Positions 1 through 5,988 of a stretch of 7,076 bases of DNA are shown piece by piece. The notes below the pieces were generated by a model. The model was given only the letters and a program-made list of their open reading frames with translations, had not been told where the DNA came from and ran no database searches. Numbering within the stretch: the first letter of the stretch is position 1; each line of letters begins with the position of its first letter. Made by a program: the position numbers and the translations under genes. The stretch lies in assembly GCA_946481355.1 (NCBI GenBank), contig CAMLNH010000143.1, forward strand, positions 1-7,076, written 5' to 3'. The stretch is from an uncultured Curvibacter sp. (GTDB lineage Bacteria > Pseudomonadota > Gammaproteobacteria > Burkholderiales > Burkholderiaceae).

Positions 1-83
1 GCCTGGGCCTGCTGCTCATCGGCCCCTGGCTGGGACATGCCACCTGGCATGCCTACAGGGGCTCTGTGCGATGGCTGGATTGA
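1..83 (+). CDS. 3' end of an integral membrane protein (partial)
   Basis: Only the last 26 codons are in the window, read in the frame starting at base 3 and ending with TGA at 81-83. The visible residues are a hydrophobic run (LGLLLIGPWLG) followed by HATWHAYRGSV and a short tail. A membrane segment ending in GHATWHAYR resembles the C-terminus of DUF2189/BPSS1780-type membrane proteins as I remember them from Betaproteobacteria. That family call is tentative because so little is present. The gene ends 57 bp before the nodI-like gene on the same strand, so co-transcription is possible. Function unknown. Confidence 0.55.
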   Translation, partial: LGLLLIGPWLGHATWHAYRGSVRWLD

Positions 84-124
84 GACGCGGCGTTTGACCT
101 TGGCCGGCACCGGTCATGCGGCCA

Positions 125-133
125 TGCCAGAAT
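125..133 (+). promoter_or_regulatory. Possible extended -10 element for the nodI-like gene
   Basis: TGCCAGAAT fits the extended -10 pattern TGn plus a hexamer matching TATAAT at 4 of 6 positions. Its last base lies 7 nt before the ATG at 141, so a transcript from it would start at or next to the start codon. No Shine-Dalgarno sequence is visible before this ATG, which fits a leaderless message. The TTGACC at 94-99 is 28 bp upstream, too far for a normal -35 partner. Weak, sequence-only evidence. Confidence 0.28.
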
Positions 134-140
134 TGCCGCC

Positions 141-1076
141 ATGCCTGATGCCTTTCTGAGCTGTCACCATCTCGTCAAACGCTACGGCGAGTCCACCGTC
201 GTCAACGACCTGAGCTTCGAGATCCGCCCCGGCGAATGCCTGGGCGTGATCGACCCCAACGGCGCGGGCAAGACCACCACGCTGCGCATGTGCCTGGGGC
301 TCACGGCCCCCGACAGCGGCCATGTGGAGGCCTTCGGCCTGCGCATGCCCGAGGATGCGCACGCCATCAAGGCCCAGCTCGGCGTGGTCACGCAGTTCGA
401 CTCGCTGGACCCTGATTTCTCCTGCGCCGAGAACCTGCTGGTCTTCGGCCGCTACTTTGGCATGAAGACGGCCGACATCCGCGCGCGCATACCCGCGTTG
501 CTGGACTTCGCCGCGCTCTCACACAAGGCGGATGCCAAGCCCGGCCAGCTCTCGGGTGGCATGCGACGACGCCTCAGCCTGGCGCGCGCACTCGTCAACG
601 ACCCGCGCCTCTTGCTGCTCGACGAGCCCACCACGGGCCTGGACCCGCAGGCGCGCCACCTGATGTGGGAGCGCCTGCAGCAACTGCTGCAGCAGGGCAA
701 GTCCATCCTGCTCACCACCCACTTCATGGACGAGGCGGAGCGCCTCTGCGACCGCCTGCTGGTCATCGACCACGGCCGCAAGATCGCCGAAGGCACGCCG
801 CGCGAGCTGATCCGGGAGCATCTGGAGCCCGATGTGGTCGAGGTCTACGGTGCCAACCTCAACGGCCAGGCGCAGGCCCTGAGCACCGGCCCGCTGCGCG
901 CTCTGGCCAGCCGCGTCGAGGTTAGCGGCGAGACCGCCTTCTTCTACACCCAGGATGCCGCGCCGCTGATGCAGGCCCTGGCCCATGAACATACGCTGCG
1001 CAGCCTGCACCGCCCGGCCAACCTGGAGGACCTGTTCCTCAAGCTCACGGGTCGACAAATTCGGGAGGACGCATGA
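141..1076 (+). CDS. nodI: NodI-type ABC exporter ATP-binding protein
   Basis: A 311-residue cytoplasmic ATPase expected to power the membrane partner encoded immediately downstream. Seen: Walker A region 38-45 (DPNGAGKT), Q-loop Gln85 in VVTQFD, signature LSGGMRRR at 137-144, Walker B LLLLDEP at 157-163 with Glu162, and H-loop His194 in LTTHFMDEAERLCD. The order, the TTHFMDEAE motif and the roughly 100-residue C-terminal extension match the NodI/DrrA branch that works with ABC-2 permeases. In rhizobia, NodI with NodJ exports lipo-chitooligosaccharide Nod factors; many non-symbiotic Burkholderiales carry homologues whose substrate is not established, so the symbol marks family, not Nod export. 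Odd: the first Walker A glycine, nearly always Gly in this family, is Asp38 (codon GAC, 252-254). The ATG at 141 is the only convincing start. The stop overlaps nodJ as ATGA. Confidence 0.9.
   Translation: MPDAFLSCHHLVKRYGESTVVNDLSFEIRPGECLGVIDPNGAGKTTTLRMCLGLTAPDSGHVEAFGLRMPEDAHAIKAQLGVVTQFDSLDPDFSCAENLLVFGRYFGMKTADIRARIPALLDFAALSHKADAKPGQLSGGMRRRLSLARALVNDPRLLLLDEPTTGLDPQARHLMWERLQQLLQQGKSILLTTHFMDEAERLCDRLLVIDHGRKIAEGTPRELIREHLEPDVVEVYGANLNGQAQALSTGPLRALASRVEVSGETAFFYTQDAAPLMQALAHEHTLRSLHRPANLEDLFLKLTGRQIREDA
1064..1068 (+). promoter_or_regulatory. Ribosome binding site for the nodJ-like gene
   Basis: GGAGG lies inside the last codons of the ATPase gene, 4 nt before the ATG at 1073 and 7 nt before a second in-frame ATG at 1076. 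The spacing slightly favours the second ATG, which would remove one Met and abolish the ATGA overlap. Confidence 0.6.
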
Positions 1077-1849
1077 TGAACAACATGATGCGGTGGTGGC
1101 CCGTCTTCCTGCGCAACCTGCTGGTCTGGCGCAAGCTCGCCATTCCCAGTCTCGTCGGCAACATCGCCGAGCCGCTGATGTGGCTCGTGGCCTTCGGCTA
1201 CGGCCTGGGCGCGCTCGTGGGCAGCGTGCCCCTGGACGGGCAGCAGGTGCCCTACATCCTCTTCCTGGCCAGCGGTTCGATCTGCATGAGCGCCATGAAC
1301 GCTGCCACCTTCGAGGCCCTGTACTCGGCCTTCTCGCGCATGCATGTGCAGAAGACCTGGGACAGCATCATGAACGCGCCCATCGCCCTGCGCGACGTGC
1401 TGCTGGCCGAGATGCTCTGGGCCGCCTTCAAGTCCCTCTTTGCGGTCACGGCCATCCTGGGGGTGATGCTGGCGCTGGACATCAGCCGCAGCCCCATGCT
1501 CGTGCTGGTGCTGCCCATCCTGCTGCTCGCAGGCATCACCTTCAGCTGCATGGCGCTGATCTTCAACGCCCTGGCCAAGGGCTACGACTTCTTCACCTAC
1601 TACTTCACGCTCTTCCTCACGCCCATGATGTTCCTCAGCGGCGTGTTCTTCCCGCGCGAGAACCTGCCGGTGCTGCTGCAGCACGTCTCGGCCTGGCTGC
1701 CGCTGACCCAGGCCGTGGAGCTGGTGCGCCCGCTCTTCATGGGCCGCTGGCCGGCCGACGCCCTGCTGCACTTTGTGGTGCTGGCCGCCTACGCCGCCCT
1801 GGCCTGGGCCATCGCCCTGGCGCTCACGCGTCGGCGTTTCCGGGCCTGA
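1073..1849 (+). CDS. nodJ: NodJ-type ABC-2 family permease
   Basis: A 258-residue inner-membrane protein that would form the translocation channel for the ATPase encoded just upstream. Six hydrophobic segments are visible at about 24-50, 60-80, 110-136, 141-165, 172-193 and 232-251, the normal ABC-2 topology and length. Family-like stretches include IAEPLMWLVAFGYGLGALVG near the first segment, and FLTPMMFLSGVFFP followed by LPLTQAVELVRPL, typical of NodJ and DrrB-like permeases. The ATGA junction with nodI implies translational coupling and a two-gene exporter. The substrate cannot be read from sequence; no nodABC-like genes are in the window, so a hydrophobic glycoconjugate, lipid or drug are all open. 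The last 26 bp overlap the convergent mnmD. A short GC hairpin straddles the stop but has no T-run. Confidence 0.88.
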   Translation: MMNNMMRWWPVFLRNLLVWRKLAIPSLVGNIAEPLMWLVAFGYGLGALVGSVPLDGQQVPYILFLASGSICMSAMNAATFEALYSAFSRMHVQKTWDSIMNAPIALRDVLLAEMLWAAFKSLFAVTAILGVMLALDISRSPMLVLVLPILLLAGITFSCMALIFNALAKGYDFFTYYFTLFLTPMMFLSGVFFPRENLPVLLQHVSAWLPLTQAVELVRPLFMGRWPADALLHFVVLAAYAALAWAIALALTRRRFRA

Positions 1850-2579
1850 GGCCCGCCGGGCCCAGATAACGTGCCTCCAGCCGCTGCCACTTCGGAGGCA
1901 ACCCGGCCTGCTTGCGCCACTCGAAGCCGGCCTGCTGCAGGCGTTGGCGCACGGCGCCGGCCACGCACCAGCTGGCCAGCCGCGTGCCCGGATGGCACAG
2001 CCGCGCCACACCCTGGATCACCTCGGGCGACCACATGGCCGGGTTGCGCGCCGGGTTGAAGCCGTCCAGGTAGACCGCGTCCACCGGCCCCGGCAGCTGG
2101 GGCAGCTGCTCCAGGACCTCGCCGATGCCCAGGCTCAGCCGCACGCGGCCGTCGTCGAAGTCCCAGTGCTGCACGCCGGGGCGCAGCCCGGCCCAGGCGC
2201 GGGCCAGCTCCTCGGCCAGTGGCTGCATGCGTGACAGCAGGGCCGCTTCCTGCGCATCACCGGCCGGCAGGGTCTGCACGCCCTGCAGCAGGTCGGCGGC
2301 CGTGACCGGATGCGCTTCGAGGGAAAGAAAGTGCAGGCTGGCGCTGCGCCGCGCATCGGCCTGCCAGCTGGCCCAGCTGACGAGGAAGTTCAGGCCCAGG
2401 CCGAAGCCGGTCTCCAGGATGCGGCAGCTCGCCCGGTCCTCCCAGCCCATGGGCAGGCCGCAGCCGCCCAGGAAAACCGTGCGCGCCTGGGCCAGCGCGC
2501 GGGCCTGCGCGTGGTAGACGTCACCGTAATGTGCGCTGTAGGGGTTGCCGTCGGGCAACCAGGAAAGGGTGCGTTCCAT
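1824..2579 (-). CDS. mnmD: tRNA 5-methylaminomethyl-2-thiouridine methyltransferase, MnmD type (stand-alone)
   Basis: A 251-residue SAM-dependent methyltransferase of the DUF752/MnmC N-domain family, which methylates nm5(s2)U to mnm5(s2)U at wobble position 34 of tRNAs for Lys, Glu, Gln and others. Seen: the N-terminal family motif LSWLPDGNPYSAHYGDVYH (6-24), the SAM-binding loop ILETGFGLGLNFL (54-66), the acidic LEAHP (88-92), the active-site strand VYLDGFNPARNPAMW (169-183), and C-terminal AGAVRQRLQQAGF with PPKWQRLEARY. The frame stays open to a Met at 2630, but the motif begins just after the Met at 2579, which I chose. E. coli MnmC also carries an FAD oxidase domain that supplies the substrate; here the protein stops after the methyltransferase part and no oxidase is in the window, so it must be encoded elsewhere or bypassed. 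Convergent with nodJ, 26 bp overlap. Confidence 0.88.
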   Translation of the reverse strand: MERTLSWLPDGNPYSAHYGDVYHAQARALAQARTVFLGGCGLPMGWEDRASCRILETGFGLGLNFLVSWASWQADARRSASLHFLSLEAHPVTAADLLQGVQTLPAGDAQEAALLSRMQPLAEELARAWAGLRPGVQHWDFDDGRVRLSLGIGEVLEQLPQLPGPVDAVYLDGFNPARNPAMWSPEVIQGVARLCHPGTRLASWCVAGAVRQRLQQAGFEWRKQAGLPPKWQRLEARYLGPAGLRPGNADA

Positions 2580-2602
2580 GGGCGGGGGTCTCACAGCCCC
2601 AC

Positions 2603-2608
2603 ATTGTC
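2603..2608 (-). promoter_or_regulatory. Weak -10-like hexamer upstream of mnmD
   Basis: On the minus strand GACAAT matches TATAAT at 4 of 6 positions and lies 23 bp upstream of the mnmD start. No convincing -35 is found at normal spacing. Start sites here would face away from the + strand small gene at 2708. Confidence 0.2.
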
Positions 2609-2669
2609 GCGCCGGCGCCGTCGAAAACACCGGTCCTGGCCAGGGTGGGTGGAGCGATGGCCGGCGACC

Positions 2670-2678
2670 TGCTAGAGT
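2670..2678 (+). promoter_or_regulatory. Possible extended -10 for the small-protein/lipoprotein cassette
   Basis: TGCTAGAGT combines the TGn extension with TAGAGT (4 of 6 matches to TATAAT). It lies 29 bp before the GTG start and would give a leader of roughly 20-25 nt containing the ribosome binding site at 2698-2702. The upstream position expected for -35 (2650-2655, TGGAGC) matches at only 3 of 6. Confidence 0.33.
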
Positions 2679-2697
2679 GTTTTCATTGATTCAACGC

Positions 2698-2702
2698 GAG
2701 GA
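2698..2702 (+). promoter_or_regulatory. Ribosome binding site supporting a GTG start
   Basis: GAGGA lies 5 nt before the GTG at 2708-2710. It decides the start of the 62-residue gene: there is no ATG nearby in this frame, and the predicted peptide starts with a well-formed MATPNYGYEKRQ. Confidence 0.6.
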
Positions 2703-2707
2703 ACGCC

Positions 2708-2896
2708 GTGGCCACCCCCAATTACGGATACGAGAAACGCCAGAAAGAGCTGGCCAAGAAGCAGAAGAAGGAAGAGAAACTCAAGCTCAAGGCCGAGCGC
2801 AAGCGCTCTGGCGGGCAGGGGTCGGACGAGCCCCAGGCCGATGCGCCGGAGGGCGGGAGCGACGCGCCCGCCGCAGGAGACGCTGCCCAGCCATGA
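2708..2896 (+). CDS. Small lysine-rich conserved hypothetical protein (62 aa)
   Basis: A GTG-started gene for a 62-residue soluble protein with two parts. Residues 8-33 (YEKRQKELAKKQKKEEKL and onward) are strongly basic and probably form one charged helix. Residues 34-62 are rich in Gly, Ala, Pro, Asp and Glu and are probably disordered. No signal peptide, membrane segment or Cys is present. Short proteins opening with a YxYEKRQKELAKK-like stretch are, as I recall, common unnamed proteins of Beta- and Gammaproteobacteria; the role is unknown. A basic helix could bind nucleic acid or ribosomes, but that is a guess. GTG use, a good ribosome binding site and an ATGA overlap with the next gene support it being real and translationally coupled to the lipoprotein. 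Confidence 0.72.
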   Translation: MATPNYGYEKRQKELAKKQKKEEKLKLKAERKRSGGQGSDEPQADAPEGGSDAPAAGDAAQP

Positions 2897-3501
2897 GGCT
2901 GCTGCTTGCGGTGGTCTTGCTGGTCCTGCTGTCGGCCTGTGCCCATGATCCCGCGGCCCCCCCGGCCACGGGCGCCGCAGACGCACCGGCCCCCGAGCCC
3001 GGCCTGGGTGGCCAGGCCGAGACCCTGGTCAAGGACTCCGGCGTGGTGCAGACCGCCACCCAGCCGCTCAGCGACCTCAACCTCATGAAGACCGCCATCC
3101 CGCCCGTGCTCACACGCGCGAGTCTGGGCGGCGCCTATGCACCGCCGTCCGACCCGACCTGTGCCGCCCTGCAGGCCGAGCTCTTGGCGCTCGACGCCGC
3201 CCTGGGCCCGGACATCGATGCCGGCGGTACGCCGGGCGCCGAACCTGGCTACGTGGTGCAGGCTGTGGGCTATGTGGGGCAGAAGGCCCTGGGCACGGTG
3301 ACCAGCACCGTGAACACCGTGGTCGACGGGGTGATCCCTTTCCGCAGCTGGGTGCGCAAGCTCAGCGGCGCCGAGCGCCACTCCAAGGCGGTCACGGCAG
3401 CCATCGCCGCGGGCACCATGCGCCGGCCCTATCTCAAGGGCTGGGCACGGGCGCAGGGTTGTGTGGAAGGTCCCTGGCCGGCCCGAGCGGCCTCGCCCTG
3501 A
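2893..3501 (+). CDS. Conserved hypothetical lipoprotein (202 aa)
   Basis: Starts at the ATG that overlaps the previous stop (ATGA), with AGGAGA at 2875-2880 as a somewhat distant ribosome binding site. Residues 1-15 form a short lipoprotein signal peptide, followed by the lipobox LSAC with Cys16. The +2 residue is Ala, so outer-membrane sorting is the default expectation. Residues 17-45 are an Ala/Pro-rich linker. The mature domain has DLNLMKTAIPPVLTRA (61-76), a Gly/Val/Thr-rich hydrophobic middle at 120-147, and a charged end, IPFRSWVRKLSGAERH (149-164) and AIAAGTMRRPYLKGW. Cys90 and Cys190 could form a disulfide in the periplasm. The VPFR-like and RRPYLKG-like stretches look like a conserved family seen in many Proteobacteria, but I know no function. 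It ends one base before the convergent selU stop. An upstream in-frame extension to 2545 exists but lacks a signal sequence and overlaps the small gene. Confidence 0.8.
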   Translation: MRLLLAVVLLVLLSACAHDPAAPPATGAADAPAPEPGLGGQAETLVKDSGVVQTATQPLSDLNLMKTAIPPVLTRASLGGAYAPPSDPTCAALQAELLALDAALGPDIDAGGTPGAEPGYVVQAVGYVGQKALGTVTSTVNTVVDGVIPFRSWVRKLSGAERHSKAVTAAIAAGTMRRPYLKGWARAQGCVEGPWPARAASP

Positions 3502-3502
3502 C

Positions 3503-4558
3503 TCAGGCCTGCAGCATCTGCGCCGCCAGTGCCTGCATGGCCGCCAGCGAGCGGTCGCGCGGGCGCAGCTCGGGCGCGTTGGCGAACTGCCGGAAATTGC
3601 GCGCCATGGACTGGCGGTAGACCGGATCGTAGTGGCTGAGCAGCAGTTCTCGCACCACGTCCTGGGTGCGGCCGGCGCGCACGGCGGCCTGCCAGTCTTC
3701 CACCACCTTCTTGCCGCGCAGTTCGGTCAGTGCGCCCAGGCGCTCGCAGAAGGCCGCGTCATCGCGCACGAAGTGCTGGTAGTCCTCCAGCAGCAGGGCC
3801 ACACGCTCTTCATCGGGCAGCACCAGGTTCAGGCAGGGCGCGGCGCGCATGGCCTCGATCAGTGCCGGCGGCACGGCCACATTGCCCACCTTCTTGCTCT
3901 CGCTCTCCACATAGACCGGGCGCGCCGGGTCCAGGCGGCGCAGGGCGTCCCAGATGGCAGTGTCAAAGGCCTTTTGCGTGGGCTGGGGCAGCCCCGGGAT
4001 GGCGCCCAGCACCGAGCTGCGGTGATTCGCCAGCGCCTCCAGATCCAGCACCTGCGCCCCAGCCGCGGCCAGTGCCTGCAGCAACCGCGTCTTGCCCGAA
4101 CCCGTGGTGCCGCAGATCACGCGCAAGTCCAGCCCCTGAACGCGGCGCGGAATGTCTTCGAGCAGGGCGTGGCGAAAGGCCTTGTAGCCGCCTTCGATGA
4201 TCTCGACCCGAAAGCCGATCTCGCTCAGGATCAGGCTCAGCGAGCCGCTGCGCTTGCCCCCGCGCCAGCAGTAGGTCAGCGGCTTCCAGTCCTTGGGTTT
4301 GTCGAGCACCTCGCGCTCGATGTGCGCCGAGATATTGCGTGCGGCCAGCGCCGCGCCGCGCTTCTTGGCCTCGAAGGCATTGACCTGCTTGTAGGTGGTG
4401 CCGATCTCATGCCGCTCGGCATTGTTCAGCGTGGGCCAGTTCACGGCGCCGGGCAGGTGGTCTTCGGCGTATTCGTTCTCGCTGCGCGCGTCGATGACGG
4501 TGTCGTAACGGTCGAGCTCGCGCAGGGCCGCCTCGGCCGTGATGGGGAAGAGGGGCAT
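3503..4558 (-). CDS. selU: tRNA 2-selenouridine synthase (MnmH/SelU/YbbB)
   Basis: A 351-residue enzyme that replaces sulfur by selenium at C2 of wobble uridine 34, using selenophosphate from SelD, with a geranylated thiouridine intermediate. The N-terminal rhodanese domain (about 1-125) holds VIDARSENEYAEDHLPGAVN and the catalytic loop YCWRGGKRS; the Cys is residue 97, the same number as the essential Cys of the E. coli enzyme. The C-terminal P-loop domain starts with GTTGSGKT at 150-157, followed by the family segments ALANHRSSVLG and VYVESESKKVG. Length is normal and no key residue is missing. The start at 4558 has a strong ribosome binding site. It follows tesA on the same strand with a 79-bp gap containing a repeat, so co-transcription is plausible. 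Its presence predicts a selD gene elsewhere in the genome. It modifies the same nucleotide as MnmD, encoded about 0.9 kb away. Confidence 0.95.
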   Translation of the reverse strand: MPLFPITAEAALRELDRYDTVIDARSENEYAEDHLPGAVNWPTLNNAERHEIGTTYKQVNAFEAKKRGAALAARNISAHIEREVLDKPKDWKPLTYCWRGGKRSGSLSLILSEIGFRVEIIEGGYKAFRHALLEDIPRRVQGLDLRVICGTTGSGKTRLLQALAAAGAQVLDLEALANHRSSVLGAIPGLPQPTQKAFDTAIWDALRRLDPARPVYVESESKKVGNVAVPPALIEAMRAAPCLNLVLPDEERVALLLEDYQHFVRDDAAFCERLGALTELRGKKVVEDWQAAVRAGRTQDVVRELLLSHYDPVYRQSMARNFRQFANAPELRPRDRSLAAMQALAAQMLQA

Positions 4559-4562
4559 CAGA

Positions 4563-4568
4563 CCTCCC
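4563..4568 (-). promoter_or_regulatory. Ribosome binding site of selU
   Basis: On the minus strand GGGAGG lies 4 nt before the ATG at 4558-4556, a near-ideal match to the anti-Shine-Dalgarno sequence, fixing the start of selU. Confidence 0.65.
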
Positions 4569-4570
4569 GC

Positions 4571-4634
4571 CGGGCCGCCCCAAGGGGGGGCTGCTCCCCC
4601 ACGGGGGGACGCGAACTTGGTGAGCTAGGGGGCA
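4571..4634. repeat. G/C-run intergenic repeat of Comamonadaceae type
   Basis: This 64-bp stretch fills most of the gap between tesA and selU. It opens with GGGCCGCCCCAAGGGG, then has a CCCCCACGGGGG hairpin (4596-4607), then GACGCGAA, and closes with GTGAGCTAGGGGGCA. The order (GGCCGCCCCAAGG, CTCCCCC-CGGGGGG, a GCGAA spacer, GGGGGCA) is one I recall from many intergenic gaps in Acidovorax, Variovorax and relatives. Two hairpins are possible (CCCC-AA-GGGG at 4578-4587 and the one above). There is no T-run, so it is not a classical terminator, though the RNA could slow or protect transcripts between tesA and selU. Only one copy is in the window, so the repeat call relies on recall. Confidence 0.55.
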
Positions 4635-4637
4635 TAT

Positions 4638-5277
4638 TCAGAGGAGTTTCTTCAGTTCAGGCCAGACGTTGTCCAGCATGCGCGGCTGCGCCTCGGCCGT
4701 GGGGTGGATGCGGTCGGGCTGAAACAGGCGTGTCGGCTCCGGGCCATCAGCCACGCCCTTGAGGAAGAAGGGCACCAGGCCCGCTTTCTCGCTGCGTGCC
4801 ACCTGCCGGTACAGGTCTTCGAAACGGCGGGCGTAGTCGGCCCCGTAGTTGGGCGGCATCTGCATGCCCAGCAGCAGCACCTTGGCGCCAGCCTTCTTCG
4901 ATTGCTGCGTCATCCACGCCAGATTCGCGCGGGTGGCGTCCAGCGACAGGCCGCGCAGCGCATCATTGCCACCGAGCTCCAGGATCACGTGTGTGGGTTT
5001 GTGTTGCGCCAGCAGGGCGGGCAGGCGCGAGCGGCCGCCAAAGGTGGTCTCGCCGCTGATGCTGGCGTTGACCACGCGCGTGCCCGGCTTCTCCTTGGCC
5101 AGGCGCTGCTCCAGCAGCGTCACCCAGCCCGTGCCGCGCGCCAGGCCGTATTCGGCGCTCAGCGAATCACCGAGGATCAGCACCGTGCGCGGCGCCGTCT
5201 GCGCCTGGGATAACCCCAGCAAACCGCCCAGCAACAGGGCCGCGATACAGTAGCGGCGCAACTGAAAGAACAACACC

Positions 5278-5279
<2 letters not shown>
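4638..5279 (-). CDS. tesA: Periplasmic SGNH/GDSL esterase, TesA type (arylesterase/lysophospholipase L1)
   Basis: A 213-residue secreted hydrolase that cleaves acyl and aryl esters, thioesters and lysophospholipids in the periplasm. Residues 1-26 form a signal peptide (RRY, then a Leu/Ala core, SQA cleavage site). All four SGNH blocks are intact: LGDSLSAEYGL with nucleophile Ser39, NASISGETTFGG with Gly76, LGGNDALRG with Asn105, and PDRIHPT with Asp189 and His192. Mature length matches E. coli TesA. The same frame stays open 75 codons upstream, but that part is antisense to the ATPase gene and lacks a signal sequence, so I start at 5279. That ATG shares two bases with the divergent ATPase start, so its promoter must lie inside that coding region. 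No strong ribosome binding site is visible; GTG (codon 2) and TTG (codons 3, 7) are alternatives. Likely co-transcribed with selU. Confidence 0.93.
5246..5251 (+). promoter_or_regulatory. Possible -10 hexamer for the ybbA-like gene, inside tesA
   Basis: TACAGT matches TATAAT at 4 of 6 and lies 26 bp before the ATG at 5278, giving a leader of about 20 nt that would contain GAAAG (5264-5268) as ribosome binding site. No -35 is recognisable. The site falls in the tesA signal-peptide codons, as it must since there is no intergenic space. Confidence 0.25.
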
Positions 5280-5933
<654 letters not shown>

Positions 5934-5949
<16 letters not shown>

Positions 5950-5988
5950 GTTACCACAGCCCAGCGGCATAGGAGCCCGCCCGCTTTC
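5934..5988. repeat. Imperfect inverted repeat between convergent genes
   Basis: Arm 5934-5946 (GAAAGCGAGCGGG) pairs with arm 5976-5988 (CCCGCCCGCTTTC) at 12 of 13 positions, around a 29-bp loop. The left arm is within the last codons of the ATPase gene and the right arm ends one base before the stop of the convergent lipoprotein gene. It could fold in transcripts from either side and might act as a two-way terminator or 3'-end protector, but neither arm is followed by a clear T-run. Confidence 0.45.

Noticed and set aside
94..99. TTGACC as a -35 box for nodI
   Set aside because: 28 bp from the only -10-like sequence, beyond usable spacing.
1842..1862. Hairpin GGGCC-TGA-GGCCC, with an alternative partner GGGCC at 1858-1862, as a nodJ terminator
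   Set aside because: Only a 5-bp stem, no T-run, and located inside the mnmD coding region.
985..1869. A 294-codon + strand frame overlapping nodJ
   Set aside because: Shifted frame of nodJ; product rich in Arg, Ala, His and Gly with no membrane pattern or family features.
944..2011. A 355-codon open frame on the minus strand across nodI and nodJ
   Set aside because: His/Gln/Arg-rich low-complexity product with no motif, antisense to two well-supported genes; a by-product of GC-rich codon use.
2580..2630. 17-residue N-terminal extension of MnmD
   Set aside because: Family similarity begins at ERTLSWLPDGNPYS just after the Met at 2579; the extra residues would also cover the likely promoter region.
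2545..2892. Upstream in-frame extension of the 202-residue lipoprotein
   Set aside because: The extension is Arg/Glu-rich, overlaps the small gene, and would bury the lipobox signal inside the protein.
3461..4762. A 433-codon + strand frame antisense to selU
   Set aside because: It covers a gene with intact rhodanese Cys and P-loop; its own product is compositionally biased and lacks a ribosome binding site.
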